A DNA stretch of 11,118 bases from a bacterium (GTDB taxonomy: Bacteria; Omnitrophota; Gorgyraeia; Gygaellales; Profunditerraquicolaceae), in the NCBI GenBank assembly GCA_004298075.1, contig SCRK01000116.1:1-11118 (forward strand), written 5' to 3'. Position numbers and translations under genes: made by a program. Below, piece by piece: positions 1 to 6,770 of the stretch. Numbering within the stretch: the first letter of the stretch is position 1; each line of letters starts with the position of its first letter. Below the pieces are notes generated by a model. The model was not told the origin of the DNA. It saw only the letters and a list, made by a program, of their open reading frames with translations, and did no database searches.

Positions 1-279
1 ATAGCCATACCTCACGCGAAATGCGACTGCGTGGATAAATTAGTCGCTGCCTTTGGCCTCTCCAAGAAGGGGGTCGATTTTGATTCCCTGGACGGGGAAT
101 TGGCCTATATCTTTTTTCTGCTCGTGGCCCCGCAGGATTCCGCCGGCCCGCACCTTAAGGCGTTAGCCAGGATATCCCGCCTCCTGAAGGATAAATATTT
201 CCGCGATACCCTGCGCGCCTGCGCTGATGAAAAATCCGTGATCAAGATCATCATGCAGGAAGACGAAAAGAAGATTTAA
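1..279 (+). CDS. PTS EIIA domain, fructose/PtsN type (5'-truncated)
   Basis: This is the C-terminal 92 residues of a PTS EIIA-2 domain. The frame is open from base 1, so the gene begins upstream of the window and the GTG at 31 is not its start. The fragment opens with IAIPHAK, the family's active-site motif, whose His (codon 13-15) takes phosphate from HPr. The following stretch, LVAAFGLSKKGVDFDSLDG, then IFFLLVAPQDSAGPHLKALA and a helical end, is the usual second half of the domain. A full domain is about 145 residues, so roughly a third is missing, and more if it is fused to another protein. It stops 13 bases before yvcK and shares a cluster with HPr and Enzyme I, its expected donors. No EIIB or EIIC follows, so it may be a regulatory PtsN-like EIIA rather than a sugar transporter part; that choice is inference. 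Confidence 0.9.
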   Translation: MAIPHAKCDCVDKLVAAFGLSKKGVDFDSLDGELAYIFFLLVAPQDSAGPHLKALARISRLLKDKYFRDTLRACADEKSVIKIIMQEDEKKI

Positions 280-292
280 TTTTTTATCAATC

Positions 293-1534
293 ATGAAGGG
301 ACTTTCTATCGGTATCTTAAAATGGCTTTATCCCGGTATAGGCATTAAGCGTTGGATAGGCTTAAGCACTTTCGGGGTCATACTTTTGATCCTGGGCACG
401 GCCAATCTGCGCAGCGAGGAGTTTTGGCTGATCCAGCTTTTGGATGCTTTGGTCGTAATATCGGGTATTATAATTTTGATCTTAGGCATCAAGCGCCTGA
501 TGCGCTCTTTTATCATCGTGGTCGCTCCTTCTTCGAGAGGCACGGAGCTCGTCGATATTTTATACCAGAAGAAGCATTTAAGCCGGGGGCCCCGTATTGT
601 CGCTTTGGGAGGGGGTACGGGGTTATCCGTACTTTTAAGCGGGTTAAAAGCGTATTCTTCGAACATCTCGGCTGTAGTTACGGTAGCTGATGACGGAGGC
701 TCAAGCGGCCGCCTAAGGCAGCAGTTCGATGTCCTGCCTCCCGGAGATATACGTAACTGCCTGGTAGCTTTAGCCGATGCCCCGGTGTTGATGCGCGATC
801 TTTTTCAGTTCCGTTTTGACAAGAATTCCGAATTTTCCGGCCACTCTTTCGGGAACCTCTTTCTGACGGTGATGACCCGGCTGACCGGTGATTTTGAGAA
901 GGCGATCAAGGAGACCAGCAAGGTCCTGGCCCTGCGCGGACAGGTCATCCCCTCTACTTTAGATAATGTTAAGCTGGTCGCGCATTACCAGGACGGCTCG
1001 ACGGTTGTGGGAGAGAACCTGATCCCCAAGGAGATGAAACCGATCAACAGGGTTACTCTTAGCCCCGAAAGGCCTTCGGCTACGCCGGATGCCTTAAGGG
1101 CGGTCAAGGAGGCCCAGATCATTGTTTTAGGGCCGGGATCTTTATACACCAGCATAATCCCTAACCTTTTGATCAAGGAGATTACCCAGGCGGTGGCGGA
1201 ATCCGGGGCGATCAAGGTTTATGTCTGCAATGTGATGACCCAGCCGGGGGAGACGGATAATTACAGCGTCTCTGACCATGTAAGAGCGCTCTCCAGCCAC
1301 AGCCTGCCGCGTATACTGGATTATTGCCTGGTGAATAACGGGGAAGTACCTCAGGAGGTGCTCAAGCGTTACTCCAAGCAGAATTCGCAGCTCGTAGTAA
1401 ATGACCGCAAGAAGGTTGAGAGTATGGGTTACCGGGTAGTGGAAGATGATTTCACCATGGTCCAGGATGGGGTGATCCGGCATGATTCGGAGAAACTGGC
1501 AAGGATAATTTTAAGCTTTATCGAAGAGATATAA
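293..1534 (+). CDS. yvcK: YvcK/CofD-like gluconeogenesis factor with N-terminal membrane anchor
   Basis: This 413-residue protein has two parts. Residues about 20-37 and 48-68 are hydrophobic and look like two membrane helices forming a hairpin. From about residue 100 comes a complete YvcK domain: GGGTGL (106-111), VADDGGSSGRLR (131-142), PPGDIRNCL (149-157), GHSFGNL (183-189), GPGSLYTSIIPNLL (280-293) and NVMTQPGET (313-321). YvcK of Bacillus subtilis binds UDP-GlcNAc and is needed for growth on gluconeogenic carbon sources and for normal cell shape; it is about 317 residues and cytosolic. The extra length here is the membrane part, which would place the domain on the inner face of the membrane. 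The ATG at 293 has no clear ribosome binding site, but later starts would cut into the first helix. The gene sits 2 bases before ptsH. The biochemical role is a family inference. Confidence 0.93.
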   Translation: MKGLSIGILKWLYPGIGIKRWIGLSTFGVILLILGTANLRSEEFWLIQLLDALVVISGIIILILGIKRLMRSFIIVVAPSSRGTELVDILYQKKHLSRGPRIVALGGGTGLSVLLSGLKAYSSNISAVVTVADDGGSSGRLRQQFDVLPPGDIRNCLVALADAPVLMRDLFQFRFDKNSEFSGHSFGNLFLTVMTRLTGDFEKAIKETSKVLALRGQVIPSTLDNVKLVAHYQDGSTVVGENLIPKEMKPINRVTLSPERPSATPDALRAVKEAQIIVLGPGSLYTSIIPNLLIKEITQAVAESGAIKVYVCNVMTQPGETDNYSVSDHVRALSSHSLPRILDYCLVNNGEVPQEVLKRYSKQNSQLVVNDRKKVESMGYRVVEDDFTMVQDGVIRHDSEKLARIILSFIEEI

Positions 1535-1536
1535 AG

Positions 1537-1806
1537 ATGGCTTTGCTAAAAAAAGAATTTACCGTGAAGAATAAGCAGGGGCTGCACGCCCGGCCTGCCG
1601 CGCTATTCGTGCAGGTGGCTAATAAATTTGATTCCCGCATTACCGTGCGCAGGGATGCCGAAGAGGTAAACGGAAAATCCATAATGGGTATCCTTATGCT
1701 CGGCGCCGAGAAGGGGAGTATTATCGTCATCGAGGCCGACGGCAAGGACGCGGAGCTGGCCTTGTTTGAATTAGAGAAGATAATCAGCAGCGAGGAAGAG
1801 TTATGA
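1537..1806 (+). CDS. ptsH: Phosphocarrier protein HPr
   Basis: HPr carries phosphate from Enzyme I to EIIA proteins in the cytoplasm. The protein is 89 residues, normal for the family. The active-site motif GLHARPA places the phosphorylated His at residue 17 (His15 of model HPrs). The second motif, GKSIMGIL, has Ser48 at the position of Ser46, which HPr kinase/phosphorylase (HprK) modifies in Firmicutes and in several other phyla. Both sites being intact suggests a working phosphorelay and possible Ser control, although hprK is not in the window. The gene starts 2 bases after the yvcK stop, and its TGA overlaps the ptsI ATG (ATGA, 1803-1806), which suggests translational coupling. In B. subtilis the HPr paralogue Crh is also encoded near yvcK, so this neighbourhood is a recurring one. 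Confidence 0.98.
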   Translation: MALLKKEFTVKNKQGLHARPAALFVQVANKFDSRITVRRDAEEVNGKSIMGILMLGAEKGSIIVIEADGKDAELALFELEKIISSEEEL

Positions 1807-3533
1807 TCCGGTTAAAAGGGATTGCCGCCGCAGGCGGGATAAGCATCGGCCCGGCTTATAAGCTGGGCCGGGAGGAATTCGCAGTCCTAGCCGAACGGAT
1901 CGGTTGGGATGATATTCCGGGGCAGATCCAGCTTTTCGAGGAAGCGCTGATCAAGACCCGCAGGGAGATCATCGAGCTGCAGAAAAGGATAGCCGGGGAG
2001 ATGGGCCAGGAGGAAGCCCAGATCTTTGACGCCCACCTTCTGGTTTTGGAAGACCGCATGCTCATCGAAGAGGTCATCTCGCGCCTGAAGAAGGAGCAGC
2101 TTAATGTCGCCTATATATTTTCCGAGGTATTAAAGAAGTATATCAGCGTTTTTTCCAAGATCGAGGATGAATATCTTAAGGAGCGCACCTCAGATATAAA
2201 TGATGTCGGCAGAAGAATATTAAGGAACCTTCTGGGTAAAGAAAAGAAGGGCTTAGGTGACCTTAAAGATAAAGTGGTTATTGTCGCGCATGACCTTTCT
2301 CCGTCGGACACAGCGGCCATGCATAAAAAGAATGTCGCCGGCTTTGTTACCGATATCGGAGGCAAGACCTCTCATACGGCGATCATGGCCAAGTCCCTGG
2401 AGATCCCGGCTGTAGTGGGAGTGGAGGGGGCGACCCTTAAGATAAAACCCGGTGATATCCTCATAGTTGACGGAAGCCTGGGCCTGGTAATCGTTGACCC
2501 GGATGAAGCGACCCTCAAGGAGTACCAGGAAGAGTTAGTAAAATTAAAAGGGATCGCCGACAGGTTCCTTTCGGTGAAAGACCTGCCTGCCGTTACCTCA
2601 GACGGCCACACTATCGCGATAAGCGCCAATATCGAGTTCCCCGATGAGGTGCCTTCGGCCAAGCTGCATGGGTGCCTGGGCATCGGGCTTTACCGCACGG
2701 AATTCTTTTATATGAACCGCAAGGATTCTCCCACCGAGGAGGAGCATTACCAGGCATATAAGTATGTTGCCGAGGAGATGAGCCCGCAGCCGGTAGTCAT
2801 CCGCACTTTGGACTTAGGCGGGGATAAATTTTTGTCACAGTTCAATATACCGAATGAAATGCAGCCCTTCCTGGGCTGGCGGGCGATACGTTTCTGCCTG
2901 GCCCGGCCGGACATATTCAAGCTGCAGCTGCGCGCTATCTTACGCGCTTCCGTGCACGGTAACCTGAGGTTGATGTATCCGATGATCTCCGGGATCGAAG
3001 AACTGCGGCAGGCCAACTCCTTTCTTCAGGAGGCAAAGGATGAGCTGCGGCAAAAGGGGATGGAATTCAATGATAAGCTCGAGGTGGGGGTGATGATCGA
3101 AGTCCCTTCGGCGGCGATGACCGCCGACATTTTAGCCAAAGAGGTGAATTTCTTCAGCATTGGGACAAATGACCTGATCCAGTATTCCCTGGCTGTTGAC
3201 CGCGGGAATGAGAAGGTAGCTTATTTGTATGAGCCGGCGCATCCGGCGGTTTTAAGGTTGATCAGGAATGTCATTGATGCCGCGCACTTCGCTAATATCA
3301 AGGTAGCTATGTGCGGGGAGATGGCCGGGGAGCCGTCATTAGCATTGATTCTCTTGGGGCTTGGCCTGGATGAGTTCAGTATGCCTCCACAGATGATCCC
3401 GGAGCTGAAATTCATAATCCGCGCTATAGGCTTTAAAGCCACTCAGGAGATCGCAAAGCAGGCAATGGGCTTTGTGACCGGGACAGAGGTAGAAAAGTTC
3501 GCCCAGGAAAGGTTAGCGGAGATCCTAAAATAA
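1803..3533 (+). CDS. ptsI: PTS Enzyme I (PEP-protein phosphotransferase)
   Basis: Enzyme I takes phosphate from phosphoenolpyruvate and passes it to HPr. At 576 residues it is full length. The N-terminal and HPr-binding part contains the swivelling phosphohistidine domain with GGKTSHTAIMAKS (187-198), where His191 is the phosphorylated residue. The C-terminal PEP-binding barrel shows GLYRTEFFYM (295-304), RTLDLGGDK (334-342), MIEVPSA (431-437), FSIGTNDLIQY (451-461) and the catalytic CGEMAG (504-509, Cys504). All key residues are present. The start ATG overlaps the ptsH stop, with GAGGAAGAG just upstream (1792-1800) as a plausible ribosome binding site. The stop codon shares one base with the next gene's ATG (TAATG). 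It lacks the N-terminal GAF domain of the nitrogen-type PtsP, so it is the standard sugar-type Enzyme I. Confidence 0.98.
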   Translation: MIRLKGIAAAGGISIGPAYKLGREEFAVLAERIGWDDIPGQIQLFEEALIKTRREIIELQKRIAGEMGQEEAQIFDAHLLVLEDRMLIEEVISRLKKEQLNVAYIFSEVLKKYISVFSKIEDEYLKERTSDINDVGRRILRNLLGKEKKGLGDLKDKVVIVAHDLSPSDTAAMHKKNVAGFVTDIGGKTSHTAIMAKSLEIPAVVGVEGATLKIKPGDILIVDGSLGLVIVDPDEATLKEYQEELVKLKGIADRFLSVKDLPAVTSDGHTIAISANIEFPDEVPSAKLHGCLGIGLYRTEFFYMNRKDSPTEEEHYQAYKYVAEEMSPQPVVIRTLDLGGDKFLSQFNIPNEMQPFLGWRAIRFCLARPDIFKLQLRAILRASVHGNLRLMYPMISGIEELRQANSFLQEAKDELRQKGMEFNDKLEVGVMIEVPSAAMTADILAKEVNFFSIGTNDLIQYSLAVDRGNEKVAYLYEPAHPAVLRLIRNVIDAAHFANIKVAMCGEMAGEPSLALILLGLGLDEFSMPPQMIPELKFIIRAIGFKATQEIAKQAMGFVTGTEVEKFAQERLAEILK

Positions 3534-4270
3534 TGAAGGCGCTGATTCTGGCTGCCGGTTACGCTACCCGGCTTTATCCTTTGACAAAAGATTATCCAAA
3601 ACCCTTGCTTGAAGTTAAAGGCAGGCCGATCATCGATTATATAGTTGATAAATTAAAGGCGGCTCCGGGCATCGATGAGATATATGTCGTTACGAACAGT
3701 AAATTCATCCGGTTTTTCCGCGGCTGGGGCAAGAGCATAAAGTTCTCCGGTAAGATCACCCTGATAGATGACCTGACTAAAAGTAACCGGGCCAGGTTAG
3801 GGGCTATCGGGGATATGGATTTTGTGATAAATAAACAGGGCATTAAAAATGACCTTTTGGTGGTCGGCGGGGATAATCTCTTCAGCGGCTCATTAAAAGA
3901 TTTCCTCTCTTTTTCCCGCGCCCACCGGTCTGCTCCCTGCATAGGCTTATATAGATTAAGGAACAGTAAGGATGCCTCCCGTTACGGTGTGGTCAAACTG
4001 GATAGGCGTAAAAAGGTGGTCAGCTTTATTGAGAAGCCCAGGAATCCGGAGTCGCAGCTTGTAGCCATGTGTTTGTACTATATACCCAGGGATCTTTTGG
4101 TTTCAGTCAGGGAATATATGCGGGATAAGAAGAAAGAGGCTGATACCACCGGAGGTTATATCGCCTGGCTTAAAAGCAGGGTGGATGTCTACGGTCATGT
4201 ATTCAAAGGCTCCTGGTTCGATATCGGTGATTACAAGTATTTAAACGCGGCAAAGGAAAAATTTGCCTAA
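3533..4270 (+). CDS. Sugar-phosphate nucleotidyltransferase family protein
   Basis: This 245-residue protein is a GT-A-fold nucleotidyltransferase of the RfbA/GlmU-N type, which makes an NDP-sugar from an NTP and a sugar 1-phosphate. The nucleotide loop reads LAAGYATRLYPLT (6-18), a variant of LAAGxGTRLxPLT. YPKPLLEV (21-28) gives the conserved Lys23, GGDN (112-115) carries the metal-binding Asp114, and YGVV (151-154), EKP (167-169) and WFDIGD (228-233) follow in the expected order. There is no left-handed helix acyltransferase domain, so it is not a full GlmU. Nucleotide and sugar specificity cannot be read from the sequence; glucose-1-phosphate thymidylyl- or uridylyltransferase is only a general guess. 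Its ATG overlaps the ptsI stop (TAATG), with GGAG at 3518-3521 upstream, so it is probably translated with the PTS genes, although its link to them is not obvious. Confidence 0.88.
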   Translation: MKALILAAGYATRLYPLTKDYPKPLLEVKGRPIIDYIVDKLKAAPGIDEIYVVTNSKFIRFFRGWGKSIKFSGKITLIDDLTKSNRARLGAIGDMDFVINKQGIKNDLLVVGGDNLFSGSLKDFLSFSRAHRSAPCIGLYRLRNSKDASRYGVVKLDRRKKVVSFIEKPRNPESQLVAMCLYYIPRDLLVSVREYMRDKKKEADTTGGYIAWLKSRVDVYGHVFKGSWFDIGDYKYLNAAKEKFA

Positions 4271-4275
4271 TTATT

Positions 4276-4284
4276 AAGGAGGAG
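4276..4284 (+). promoter_or_regulatory. Strong ribosome binding site of metK
   Basis: AAGGAGGAG lies 2 bases before the metK ATG at its right end, with the AAGGAGG core 4 bases away. It is the strongest Shine-Dalgarno match in the window and supports both the start choice and high expression of metK. The whole gap after the previous stop is only 16 bases, so no separate leader is present. Confidence 0.85.
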
Positions 4285-4286
4285 TT

Positions 4287-5456
4287 ATGTCAGCGCGGAA
4301 ACATTATTTTACTTCAGAGTCGGTAACCGAGGGCCATCCGGATAAGCTGTGCGACCAGATATCAGACGGGGTTTTAGACGCCTGTTTAGAAAATGATATT
4401 TATTCCCGCGTAGCCTGCGAGACTTATGTGACCATGGGGCTTTTGATCGTAGGAGGGGAGATAACTACCAGTAAATTCGTTCACGTGCATGAAATATGCA
4501 GGAAGATAATTGAAGGGATAGGTTATGACCATCCCAAATACGGGTTTGATTTCCATACCTGCGCCATACTTAACGCTATTCATTCCCAATCGCCGGATAT
4601 ATCGCAGGGAGTTGATGCCGGAGGTGCCGGGGACCAGGGCCTGATGTTCGGTTATGCCTGTAAAGAGACAAAGGAATTGATGCCTTTGGCTATTATGCTT
4701 GCTCAGAAGCTCGCCTTGCGCTTAACAAACGTGCGCAAGGATAAAATTTTAAAATACCTCGGGCCTGACGGGAAAACCCAGGTGACTATCGAATATGATA
4801 ATGGAAAACCCGTGCGGGTGGATTCCGTGGTTTTGGCCTCTCAGCATACTGAAGATATTCTGGACAAAAGCGGCAAACGGATCACCGAGAAGGCGCGCAA
4901 GGAGATCATCCGCGAAGTCGCCGGCCCGGTGCTAAAGGACTGGGTGGATAAAGATACCAAATATTTTGTCAATCAAACGGGAAAATTCGTTGTCGGCGGG
5001 CCGCAGTCCGACACCGGGATGACCGGAAGGAAAATAATCGTGGATACTTATGGCGGGACAGTTCCCCATGGGGGCGGCGCATTTTCAGGTAAAGATCCCA
5101 CTAAGGTTGATCGTTCCGCTGCCTATATGTGCCGTTATATCGCCAAAAATATCGTGGCCGCGGGCTTAGCGGAAAAATGCCTTATCCAGCTTGCCTATGT
5201 TATCGGCAGAGCGGATCCTTTGTCGGTGATGGTAAAGACCGAGGGAACATCTGTTATGCCTGAGGATAGCCTGGTGAAATTGATCCGGCAGAATTTTCAG
5301 CTCACCCCTAAAGGGATAATCGAGTCATTGAATTTACGCCGGCCCATCTACAGGAAGACCGCCAGTTATGGGCATTTTGGCAGGCCGGACCCGGATTTTA
5401 CCTGGGAGAAAACAGATAAGGTGCAAGCTTTGAAGAAACAAGCGGCAAGATTATAA
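4287..5456 (+). CDS. metK: S-adenosylmethionine synthetase
   Basis: MetK joins methionine and ATP to make S-adenosylmethionine in the cytoplasm, releasing phosphate and pyrophosphate. The 389-residue length is normal. It opens with FTSESVTEGHPDK (8-20), giving the catalytic His17. Both family signatures are present: GAGDQGLMFGYA (113-124) and GGGAFSGKD (262-270). DGKTQVT (161-167), TGRKIIVDTYGG (246-257) and PTKVDRSAAY (271-280) supply the remaining ATP, metal and phosphate ligands. The loop before GAGDQG (SPDISQGVDAG) is about five residues shorter than in E. coli MetK, which falls in the flexible gate over the active site. The start is fixed by a strong AAGGAGGAG site and by family alignment. 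ahcY follows 57 bases later, so SAM synthesis and SAH removal are encoded side by side. Confidence 0.99.
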   Translation: MSARKHYFTSESVTEGHPDKLCDQISDGVLDACLENDIYSRVACETYVTMGLLIVGGEITTSKFVHVHEICRKIIEGIGYDHPKYGFDFHTCAILNAIHSQSPDISQGVDAGGAGDQGLMFGYACKETKELMPLAIMLAQKLALRLTNVRKDKILKYLGPDGKTQVTIEYDNGKPVRVDSVVLASQHTEDILDKSGKRITEKARKEIIREVAGPVLKDWVDKDTKYFVNQTGKFVVGGPQSDTGMTGRKIIVDTYGGTVPHGGGAFSGKDPTKVDRSAAYMCRYIAKNIVAAGLAEKCLIQLAYVIGRADPLSVMVKTEGTSVMPEDSLVKLIRQNFQLTPKGIIESLNLRRPIYRKTASYGHFGRPDPDFTWEKTDKVQALKKQAARL

Positions 5457-5468
5457 AATAAGCATAGG

Positions 5469-5499
5469 GTAGATAGTAGTCAGTAGATAGTATGCAGTA
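5469..5499. repeat. 14-bp direct tandem repeat in the metK-ahcY gap
   Basis: GTAGATAGTAGTCA (5469-5482) is followed directly by GTAGATAGTATGCA (5483-5496) and by a third partial GTA (5497-5499). The first ten bases of the two copies are identical, and the last four differ by a GT/TG swap. It fills most of the longest gap in the window (5457-5513) and is lower in GC than its surroundings. I see no clear -35/-10 promoter pair, hairpin or T-run in this gap. Confidence 0.7.
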
Positions 5500-5502
5500 A
5501 AA

Positions 5503-5509
5503 GAAAGGG
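5503..5509 (+). promoter_or_regulatory. Ribosome binding site of ahcY
   Basis: GAAAGGG lies 4 bases before the ATG at 5514. It is a moderate match that supports this start, which also agrees with the N-terminus of the family (MNYDIKDIKLA). Confidence 0.6.
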
Positions 5510-5513
5510 CGAT

Positions 5514-6770
5514 ATGAATTACGATATCAAGGATATAAAATTGGCTAAAAAAGGTTCGTTAAGGATTGAATGGGCAGCCAGGAATATGCCTGTGCTTGGC
5601 CTGATCAAAGAGAGATTCAGCAAAGAAAAACCTTTAAAAGGGCTAAAGATCGCCTGCTGCCTGCATGTTACTACCGAGACCGCGGTGCTGGCCCAGGCTT
5701 TGAAATCAGGGGGAGCGGATGTGTATATCTGCGCCTCTAATCCGCTTTCTACGCAGGATGATGTGGCTGCCGCTTTAGTAAAGGAATTAAAGGTGGGGGT
5801 CTTTGCCGTCAAGGGTGAGGATACCAAAACTTATTACAACCATATAAAAGCAGCCCTGGCAGTTAAGCCGGATATTACCATGGATGACGGAGCGGACCTG
5901 GTAAGCACCATTCATCAGCGACCGGCAAGCGCTCATGCCAATATTATCGGCGGCACGGAGGAGACGACGACGGGCGTTATTCGCCTGCGCGCTCTGGCTA
6001 AAGAAGGCAAACTGCGCTATCCGATAATCGCGGTCAACGATGCTTTAACCAAACATCTTTTTGACAACCGTTACGGCACAGGCCAGTCAACTCTTGACGG
6101 GATCATCCGCTCAACGAATAAACTTGTTGCCGGAGCCAATTTCGTAGTTTGCGGTTATGGCTGGTGCGGTAAGGGCGCGGCCATGCGCGCTAACGGCATG
6201 GGCGCGAAGGTGATCGTTATTGAGGTTGATCCTTTGCGGGCGCTTGAGGCGACTATGGATGGTTTTAGGGTCATGCCGATCAAAGAGGCGGCCAAAATAG
6301 GCGATATTTTTGTAACGGTCACAGGCGATATCAATGTGATCCGTAAAGAACATTTTAGTTTGATGAAAGACGGCGCCATTGTGGCTAACTCCGGTCATTT
6401 TAATGTCGAGATCGATATACCCGGTTTGACAAAGATAGCTAAGTCTAAAAGGGCAACCCGCGATTTTGTCGATGAGTATACCTTAAGGGATAACCGCAAG
6501 ATTTATATTCTAGGGGAAGGCCGCTTGATCAACCTGGCCGCGGCTGAAGGGCACCCGGCAAGTGTTATGGATATGTCTTTTGCCAACCAGGCATTCTCCG
6601 CGGAATATATGGCCAAGAATTATCGCAAATTGAAGAAGCAGGTTTATACGGTTCCGGAAGATATCGACAAGAATATCGCCAGGCTTAAACTTAAATCCAT
6701 GGGGATCAGGATAGACGTGCTTACCCCGGAGCAGAAGAAATACCTGGCAAGCTGGGAGATGGGTACGTGA
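5514..6770 (+). CDS. ahcY: S-adenosylhomocysteine hydrolase, short type
   Basis: AhcY splits S-adenosylhomocysteine into adenosine and homocysteine, relieving product inhibition of methyltransferases. At 418 residues it is the short form found in Thermotoga and archaea, lacking the roughly 40-residue insertion of many bacterial enzymes and the C-terminal Lys/Tyr tail of the long form. Substrate residues are in place: HVTTETA (51-57), MDDGADL (123-129), GGTEETTTG (146-154), NDALTK (175-180, Lys180) and FDNRYGTGQS (183-192). The Rossmann motif GYGWCGKGAAM (214-224) holds the tightly bound NAD. HPASVMDMSFANQAF is present near the end, and the protein finishes in LTPEQKKYLASW. It lies directly downstream of metK, and its TGA overlaps the pfkA GTG by four bases. 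Some archaeal members prefer S-inosylhomocysteine, so exact substrate preference is not certain. Confidence 0.98.
   Translation: MNYDIKDIKLAKKGSLRIEWAARNMPVLGLIKERFSKEKPLKGLKIACCLHVTTETAVLAQALKSGGADVYICASNPLSTQDDVAAALVKELKVGVFAVKGEDTKTYYNHIKAALAVKPDITMDDGADLVSTIHQRPASAHANIIGGTEETTTGVIRLRALAKEGKLRYPIIAVNDALTKHLFDNRYGTGQSTLDGIIRSTNKLVAGANFVVCGYGWCGKGAAMRANGMGAKVIVIEVDPLRALEATMDGFRVMPIKEAAKIGDIFVTVTGDINVIRKEHFSLMKDGAIVANSGHFNVEIDIPGLTKIAKSKRATRDFVDEYTLRDNRKIYILGEGRLINLAAAEGHPASVMDMSFANQAFSAEYMAKNYRKLKKQVYTVPEDIDKNIARLKLKSMGIRIDVLTPEQKKYLASWEMGT

Noticed and set aside
279..292. T-rich stretch after the EIIA stop as a terminator
   Set aside because: No stem precedes the T-run, and the next gene starts 13 bases later in the same cluster.
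352..690. 112-codon plus-strand frame overlapping the start of yvcK
   Set aside because: It is out of frame with yvcK, which shows clear membrane segments and the GGGTGL motif here; the alternative product has no recognisable features.
4271..4286. Possible SAM riboswitch before metK
   Set aside because: Only 16 bases separate the genes and they are filled by the ribosome binding site, so there is no room for a riboswitch.
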